DNA of 57,150 bases from Boothiomyces macroporosus. Lineage: Eukaryota > Chytridiomycota > Chytridiomycetes > Rhizophydiales > Terramycetaceae. The notes under the pieces are model-generated. The model was not told the DNA's origin, searched no databases, and was given only the letters and a program-made list of their open reading frames with translations. The position numbers were made by a program, and so were the translations under genes. This document shows, one piece after another, positions 51,374-57,150 of the stretch; positions within the stretch are counted from its first letter, which is position 1, and every line of letters begins with the position of its first letter. The DNA lies in assembly GCA_027604185.1 (NCBI GenBank), contig JADGKB010000093.1, positions 1-57,150 of the forward strand. Direction: 5' to 3'.

Positions 51374-54159
51374 CTATGTTTTAACTTCAGTCTTTCGTCT
51401 TACATCCTGATATCAAGTAAATTTACCTTTGCTAGAATGGCTGCCAATAACTGGGTCGATGGCTCGTTAGAGTCAATTAGCTGATAGTCAATTTTGATGT
51501 TTGGCTTTGCTTCTTTGACTTGTTTCTCCATATGAGCAGCAACTTTCTTTGCTCTAGCATATCGCATATCCAAAGTCTTTAGCTTTTCAATATTTTCTTG
51601 CTCTGCTTCTGCAAGCTTTTTGTTTTCCTCTTGCGTTTGTTTAAGTGTCGTCTGAATCGAAGCCACTTTTGCCGTAATCAAACTTAGCATATATTTACCT
51701 CTGCCAAATGCTCTTTAAGAGTACTGTTTTCATTAATCAAGAATTTCTTTTCGTTTGTTAAACTATCGATTCGTAACCGCCAAGCATCAAAATCTGGTAG
51801 CTCTTTGACAATCTTTTCCTTCTTTTTGACAGCACTTTGACGTGTATCTGCAGTTCCACTTTGAATAGATTCTCTTGCCTGTCCCAACTTCAAAAACTGC
51901 TTTTCAATATTCTCGACCCTAGAGATTAATAATGAATACGTAGACTTTTTCTGATCAATTTTTTCTACTTTTCTTGCTTTGAGTTTAAAATCAAAGAATT
52001 TTCTTTCTGTTTCTTCTGCTCGTCTTTTCAGCGTGAACACTTCACGCTGTAAATCATATCTCTCTGATTTTAGCTTGTCAATCATTTCTTTGTAAACCTG
52101 GACATCTTTTTCAACGTGGAGAAGTGCCCTGTCGTGATCGGACTTTTCTTGACGCAAAATGCTCCTATCCTGACTAAGTCTTCTGATTTCATTGCGGAGC
52201 ATTTGCTTGGTAGTAATATTATTTTGGTTTGATTCCTCTAGTTTCAATTGAGCCTCGTGTAGCTGGTGTTCAAGTTTTTTCTATATAAATGACCAATTAC
52301 ATTTTTCTCTTGCAATTCAGCAATGACAGGTTGAATTTTTTTGAGCTCATTATAAAGCTTTGCAGCTTCAAGTTTATGTTCATTAGATTCTGTTTTGATT
52401 TCATTCAATCCTTTGTCTGTTTTGATCTTGACACATTCAGATATTCCAAGTTTTGTCATCAAGAGTTCGTTTTCGGCTTTGAGCTTCTGGTATCTTGCTT
52501 GCTCACTAACTAGTTCCTTTTGGGACTGCAGCCATAACGTTTGCACACGATCTTTTTCAATGTTGCTGCTCTTTAAATCATCTCGAAGCTCTGCAATTGC
52601 CAAATGAAAAGTTTCCTTGTAATCCTCTTCCTTTTCTGCTGCTTTTGCCCTAAAAAGATTCAAGTCATGCTCTTTTCGTTCAAGCGTGTACACCATTTGC
52701 TTTGCCTCCTCGTTGAGTTTCGAGTATTGCTCATTCAACTCTTCATGCTGTTCTTTCAATGAGTGGAACGAGTTTTCAAGAATTTTAAGCTCATCTTCTT
52801 TGGCAGTAAGTGCCATCCTCAACTTTGCATTATCATTTCTTAATTCTAGATTCTTGGCATCTTCGTTTCTTTGGATATTTTTGATTTCCTTTTGGGCATT
52901 AATCTGGACTGATTCTTCTTGTTTAAATGCTTTTTCCTATAATGAAACTATAATTACCACTGGAATATAAAAGCGAAGTTTCTCTTCAAACTCGGCATTC
53001 ATTCGGTCAATCTTGGATTTGAGAGATGCAACTGTTTCCACCCCTCTCTCTAAATCATCATCCTTCTTCTGGTCCAGTTTTTTGTAAGCCTCAAGTTCTC
53101 TATTTAGCATATCTTGAATTTGCTTTGATTGGTTTAAAGCGAGTGTAGTCTCATTGTAATTCTGATGTACTGCTTCAAGCGAAGATTGAAGATTGGCAAT
53201 TTGTCGTTTCAGCTCCTCGCATTCCTGATCTTTTTTAGCCAAGTTGGCTGATAGTTCACTAGTTTCCTTCTTGTACACTTTGTTTACATTTTGTGATTCG
53301 ATCAAGGTAGTCTTTCTCTTTTCCAAGTTATTCGCCAGCTGTTGAATCGATTTGTCTCTGTTCGACATGGCACTCATCGCTTCCTCCCATTGCTTTTCAA
53401 TTGCTTGTTTGGCAGCGTTTACCTCGCGAACTTCTTTATGTAAAATATTGATAGTGTGCTGTGCAGCAAGAACTTCTGATTGTTGCTGAGCAAATGCACC
53501 CTCTGCAGCTTTACGTGCATTAAACAAAGTTTCATTCCGCTCTCTTTCTTCAATGAGCTTGTTCTCTGTCTCTTTGTACTTTTGTTCAACAATTGACATT
53601 TCTTTTTGAAGCTTTGTTGATATTCGCTTTTGAATCTTTACCTCGGAAGTGTAATTGCTAGTGATTTCTTGCATCTGCAATAGTTTGGTTTGTGAGGCAT
53701 CCAGCTGGCGCTTCACTTCTTTGTTCTCCTGTTGCAAGTTGTAAATTTCTCTTTGATATTCTTGCAGAGTTTTTTCAGAAGACTGTATTTCATGCTTCAA
53801 TATTATTTGCTCAGCTTCACTCTTTTCTACTATAGAGCGACTAAGTTAGTAGAATATTACGATTTGGCCAGTTGTTTATTCAAGATTCCCATTTCCTTTC
53901 TACTTCTGTACAATTCAATCCCAGTATTTGCTTTTTCCTCCATAGTTCGTTTCAATAGAACTTGTGTTTCATTGAATTTAGAAGCAAATTCTTCCAGCTG
54001 GGCATCAGTAGAAGCCAAAATTGTTTCTTGAACACGGAGTAGGTGATTTTGGTACACATCCTCGTCCTCGATTGCCGGAAACGTTAAATTCTCTTCTCCT
54101 GGAATGACTGCTCCTTCCTTATGAGCAGCTGGTAGTGGTGGCAGTGAATTGTTTAGCAT
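51374..54159 (-). CDS. long coiled-coil protein, axonemal CCDC40-like
   Basis: 894 residues after removal of introns at 53841-53860 (20), 52937-52957 (21), 52281-52300 (20), 51679-51698 (20, apparent GT-TG) and 51407-51426 (20). After a ~35-residue N-terminus the whole protein is coiled coil, rich in Lys, Glu and Gln. The region GIELYRSRKEMGILNKQL and the later AIEKQWEEAMSAMSNRDKSI resemble in spacing and content two blocks of CCDC40, part of the 96-nm axonemal ruler with CCDC39. Coiled coils align easily by chance, so the family call is tentative. The last intron lies 10 codons before the stop. The neighbours gamma-tubulin and SPATA17 support an axonemal or basal-body role. Confidence 0.68.
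51679..51698 (-). other. candidate 20-nt GT-TG intron in coiled-coil gene
   Basis: Starts GTAAATATATGC, contains GCTAAG where the branch element normally lies, and ends TTTG. Removal joins HLAE to ITAKVASIQTTLKQ in frame. The upstream frame otherwise stops within the intron. A 47-nt GT-AG alternative is also in frame but lacks a branch-like element near its end. Confidence 0.6.
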
Positions 54160-54251
54160 TGCTAATTAAAAGCGGAGATTTTTTGACATTTTTGACGTGA
54201 TGTCATCTAGCATTCAAATTTAATAGTATGAACTCAATTACAGTAATATAT

Positions 54252-55959
54252 TTATGTGAAAATATTATTCAGATCTACAGTTTTGATATAGTATTCAATA
54301 TTTGCTCTGTTTGAATCGCAGTTTTCCATGAAAGACTTGCTCATCATTTCTTGAACTTTTTCTTTGAACTTTTTGATTTCTTTTCCAGTTAGAGAAGGAT
54401 AGTGCTTTTTAATCAACCCTCCGATCGAAACTTGCTCTTTCTTGTGATTCTTTTCCTCTTTGAGCCCAATAGTTTTCTTTACAACCAGTTGACCGCGCAA
54501 ATTGATTGGACTGATTTCTTTCCATTCAAATTCGGTAGGTTTTGATTCCAGGTGAGTATGTACAGTAATATGCATGTCTGGGAGTACAGTTTTTACTTTG
54601 CACGAGATGGCTTGGCTGGTCATTGAGACATGAGTTGCCTCTAGTTCAATTGGTGCTCCTTCCTCTCCAAATAAATTAATGGCTTCTAAATCAGCCTTTC
54701 CATAACATATCGTCATTCGCTCACATTTGGTGGTCCATGTTTCAGGACATTTAAATTCAGAAATGAGTTTTTGTTTTGAACTATCATCCAACACAACCGC
54801 AGTATAATGTACTTCTTCGGTAAGTTCAATCAATTTTCTAAACATACTTATACTGATTCTTCTCGGAGGAGGGCAGTCACTATTGTCGACGACACAACTG
54901 CTGCCCATTTTACTCGTCAACTTCTCTGTAGTATAGCGGCTCTTTCTAGAATTCCTGTAATCTTCGTTTACCTGACTCTTTCGATCAATTTCCCCTTCTA
55001 AAGAATCAAATCTGGTATGTCGCGTTTCTGGATTTGATTCTCCTTCAATTTTGCTGGTGCTTTCAATAGAGTCCTTACTTTCCACTGGGTCTTCTGTAGT
55101 TGTGATATCTTCTCCAAAGCTGACTTTTACTTCTTCCTTAATAGACAGGCTACTCAGGGTATTTCTACTTAGGCTTTTTTGACTTTGAGTACGCCTATAG
55201 TTGTTTATCCTGTCATTGCAAATTTGAATCAAATCGAAAACCAGCTCCTTTTCCAGATCCAAGGGCATGTGCAATTCTTCATGCTTTGGGATTATAACAT
55301 GATGAACATTATTTGGCAAGGACTGGCTATCAAGGAATAGTTTGAACTTATGGACGTGTCCTTTCCTATCGTCGTATAAATCAACAAATTCGATCTGATA
55401 GGTTGAAAAAATTGTTTTCAATACATCAAATTTGTAGTCCAGAGTTGTTGGGAATTGACAGTCGATGTTTTCTTTGAGGAAATAGAAATTAAAATGTAAT
55501 CCAACGGACTGACACAACTGAACCAGTCTATCATGAAATAAATCCTTTCGCCTCCCAGTCTACAGTCAAGTAAAGGGTACCATCATGATAACCAGGTAGT
55601 CTTTGGACTGTAGTTTTCTCTTTGCTTCTTCCACTATAGACAAATTCCACCATTCCTCGCCTGCATTAGCATTCATCAACCTGGTACAAGAGGCAAATAT
55701 GGATGGTTAAGAGTCCGTTTATCCATAAACCATTGACAGTCTGAAATTATTTTCCCTGCATTAATGACTCAAAACCTAAGAGTCTCGACGACCAGATTTC
55801 TGGATTTGGCAGTGGGGATTTGAATAGCGTTGAATCAAAGTCAAACACTGCCAATTTTTTTACATTCTTCTTGATGTAGCTTGTGATTTGCTCCCTATAA
55901 TTGGAATTCATTTCTTTTGAAATTTTTCTCAAAATTTTTAAGCACTCAACTTGAGTCAT
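54252..55959 (-). CDS. HAD + 2H-phosphoesterase-like RNA-repair ('Swiss army knife') protein
   Basis: 548 residues with introns at 55756-55775 (20), 55661-55680 (20) and 55560-55580 (21). The first two start GTT. An N-terminal HAD domain has the nucleophile motif AVFDFDSTLF, then LPNPEIW, EEWWN and LVIMMTGRRKDLF, the pattern of HAD domains annotated as Swiss-Army-Knife RNA repair. A Ser/Thr-rich linker of ~100 residues follows. The C-terminal part has two H-x-T motifs (VHYTAVVL and MHITVHT), as in 2H phosphoesterases/LigT-like domains, plus a Lys-rich helical tail. Together they suggest end-healing of RNA (phosphatase plus cyclic phosphodiesterase); this role is inferred. Confidence 0.78.
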
Positions 55960-56327
55960 CCAGCTCAGGAGATGGTGATCTAAGGTACTATATATGGCCA
56001 ATACGACAGTCGCTACCGCCGTCTCGATCCAGATGAGACTAGATTATCCGTTTACTTTATTCTTTGCTTATGAGCTTGTCATTATATTCGAGTTGTTTGA
56101 CTTTAGTGAATCTTTAGATTACAGTATGAAGTCTCGTAGAATGGGTGAATCTTACCAGGCGCCTTGTCTATTAGTTTTAAAGTTCCTTGAAAAATGACTT
56201 CACTCAAATCGGGTATGTTTCGCAAAAGGGATTTGATGTTGAGCCAGTTCCACCTCCACTTGGCTTTGCCATGTCCGGTTCCCAAAAAAGTATAAATAAT
56301 CTAGCAACTGATCAATCTTATCATCAA
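55960..56327. other. divergent intergenic region
   Basis: Promoters of the HAD/2H gene (left) and the secreted protein gene (right). Open frames crossing it lack protein character. A TATA box is present at 56291-56298. Confidence 0.5.
56291..56298 (+). promoter_or_regulatory. TATA box of secreted cysteine-rich protein gene
   Basis: TATAAATA, 30 nt before the ATG at 56328, preceded by an A run as at 23693. Confidence 0.6.
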
Positions 56328-57150
56328 ATGTTTAAATTATCTGCTTATATTCTACTTGTGCTCCCAGCTTTCACTCTTGCCCAAGCTGTCCCTCCTGGCG
56401 ATTTCCCGTTGTCTTTCTTTGACTCTCAGCCAAAAGGCACTCAGTTTACCACTGGTGCTTGCAACAAAGATTCTGATTGTCAAACTGGATGCTGCGGACA
56501 AAACAACAAGTGTCGAAACCCAGAAGCACTCGCATCCGATGCGGAATTCTGCCACAACGGTTTAACCATCGATTTTGCAGCTAGAAACGCTGGTAAAGGT
56601 ACCTTCTTGACCAAATCCCCTAAAGCTGATGCCTTCTTTGCTTCTCAAGGGAAATCAACTGCTGCTGTTAACGCTGGTGCTGCTGCTGGCGGAAATGCCA
56701 AAGCTGCGAAGGGAAAAACTGCAGCTAAAGGAAAAGGAAAGAACAAGGGCAAGGGCAAAAAGAACAAGAAGGCAAACAACGGTAAAGCTGCTGCCGCTCC
56801 TGCTGCTGCTGTCCAAAACTCTGGCCAGTGCCCAGCTGGTTCATCGTTTGCTGTCTCTCCGCAATGTAAAGACGCAAAGACTTCAACCTCTCCCCAAGGC
56901 GGACCTCAGTTTGCTCTCTTTGACAAGAGATGCAAGGAACTGGATTCACTACATCAAAGGCAGACAAGGATGAACAATGTTGCACTGGTTGCTCTGATGG
57001 TGTGCTCTGCCGTGCCCCAGACGCATTGAAGGGAATCCAAACCTGCCGCGATGGAACTGCTCCTGATTTCTCTTCTGGCTCGCTCAAATTTGTAAAGAAA
57101 GCCGTCTCTCCAGCGTCATGCGGTGCTGCCAACTTCTCCAAGCCAGAATG
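56328..57150 (+). CDS. secreted cysteine-rich two-module protein, frameshifted and cut by window end
   Basis: ATG at 56328 gives a signal peptide (MFKLSAYILLVLPAFTLAQA). Module 1 (FFDSQPKGTQFTTGACNKDSDC, CCGQNNKCRNPEALA; read in parts) is followed by an Ala/Lys/Gly-rich basic linker (AKGKGKNKGKGKKNKK) and a second module. In module 2 the frame must shift near 56935-56945: frame 1 reads PQFALFDK, and another frame continues GTGFTTSKADKDEQCC, then LCRAPDALKG to the window end. The two modules align across the shift (FFDS..KGTQFTT with LFDK..QGTGFTT), so the downstream frame is real coding sequence. No 19-23-nt intron restores it. This is a true mutation, a recoding site or a sequence error. The 3' end lies outside. 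Confidence 0.7.

Noticed and set aside
1..57150. CRISPR arrays, insertion sequences, retroelements
   Set aside because: No regularly spaced repeats, transposase, integrase or reverse-transcriptase motifs were found.

Overview
The window is nuclear DNA of a fungus that very probably makes flagellated zoospores. It carries fungal or opisthokont genes (a Tup1-type corepressor, an ATG22-like vacuolar transporter, tyrosinases, a glyoxal-oxidase-like enzyme, a CBM18 chitin-binding membrane protein). Next to gamma-tubulin it also carries a SPATA17-like IQ-motif protein and a long coiled-coil protein resembling the axonemal CCDC40 group. An early-diverging zoosporic fungus (chytrid-like) fits best; I cannot place it further from sequence alone. 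The DNA is AT-rich and gene-dense. Many neighbours are separated by under 100 bp, and one convergent pair by 4 bp.

The most striking property is the introns. By joining exons across conserved protein families I resolve 65 spliceosomal introns in 24 genes (one a pseudogene), and all are 19-23 nt long (21 of 19 nt, 25 of 20, 14 of 21, 3 of 22, 2 of 23). After removal, every intact gene gives an open frame with a whole number of codons. The usual shape is GTA at the 5' end, a C/TTAAC/T-like branch element almost touching the 3' end, and TAG, CAG or AAG as acceptor. One intron is GC-AG, two appear to end in TG, and one longer candidate (69 nt, in TUP1) stands out. Several genes have a tiny intron right before the stop codon, which makes naive ORFs end wrongly.

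Layout. 0.3-8 kb: two F-box-like/leucine-rich-repeat proteins around an ABCC transporter. 8-16.8 kb: a glyoxal-oxidase-like enzyme with lectin-like and trefoil modules, an F-box/ankyrin protein, a four-TM protein, two 7TM proteins and NAD(P)H-hydrate dehydratase. 17-23.5 kb: a CAMK/SNF1-like kinase, the NatC subunit NAA35, a second F-box/ankyrin protein and Mediator subunit MED8. 23.5-31 kb: an FkbM-like protein beside a 104-bp-period tandem duplication, a third 7TM protein, a small secreted protein, eL36, mL41, NAD-isocitrate dehydrogenase subunit 1 and two unknowns. 31-40 kb: an ATG22-like transporter with a decayed paralogue, then three tandem secreted tyrosinases with a small gene between the second and third. 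40-48 kb: UTP11, TUP1, a GST, a nuclear copy of mitoribosomal uS3m, an unknown membrane protein, a CBM18 membrane protein and a mucin-like surface protein. 48.5-54.2 kb: gamma-tubulin, the SPATA17-like protein and the coiled-coil protein, i.e. a basal-body/axoneme neighbourhood. 54.2-57.15 kb: a HAD plus 2H-phosphoesterase 'Swiss army knife' RNA-repair-like protein and a secreted cysteine-rich protein that runs off the window and contains a frameshift.

Genes for secreted or surface proteins (tyrosinases, mucin-like protein, LRR proteins, GST) are mostly intronless, while conserved housekeeping genes carry one to seven micro-introns.
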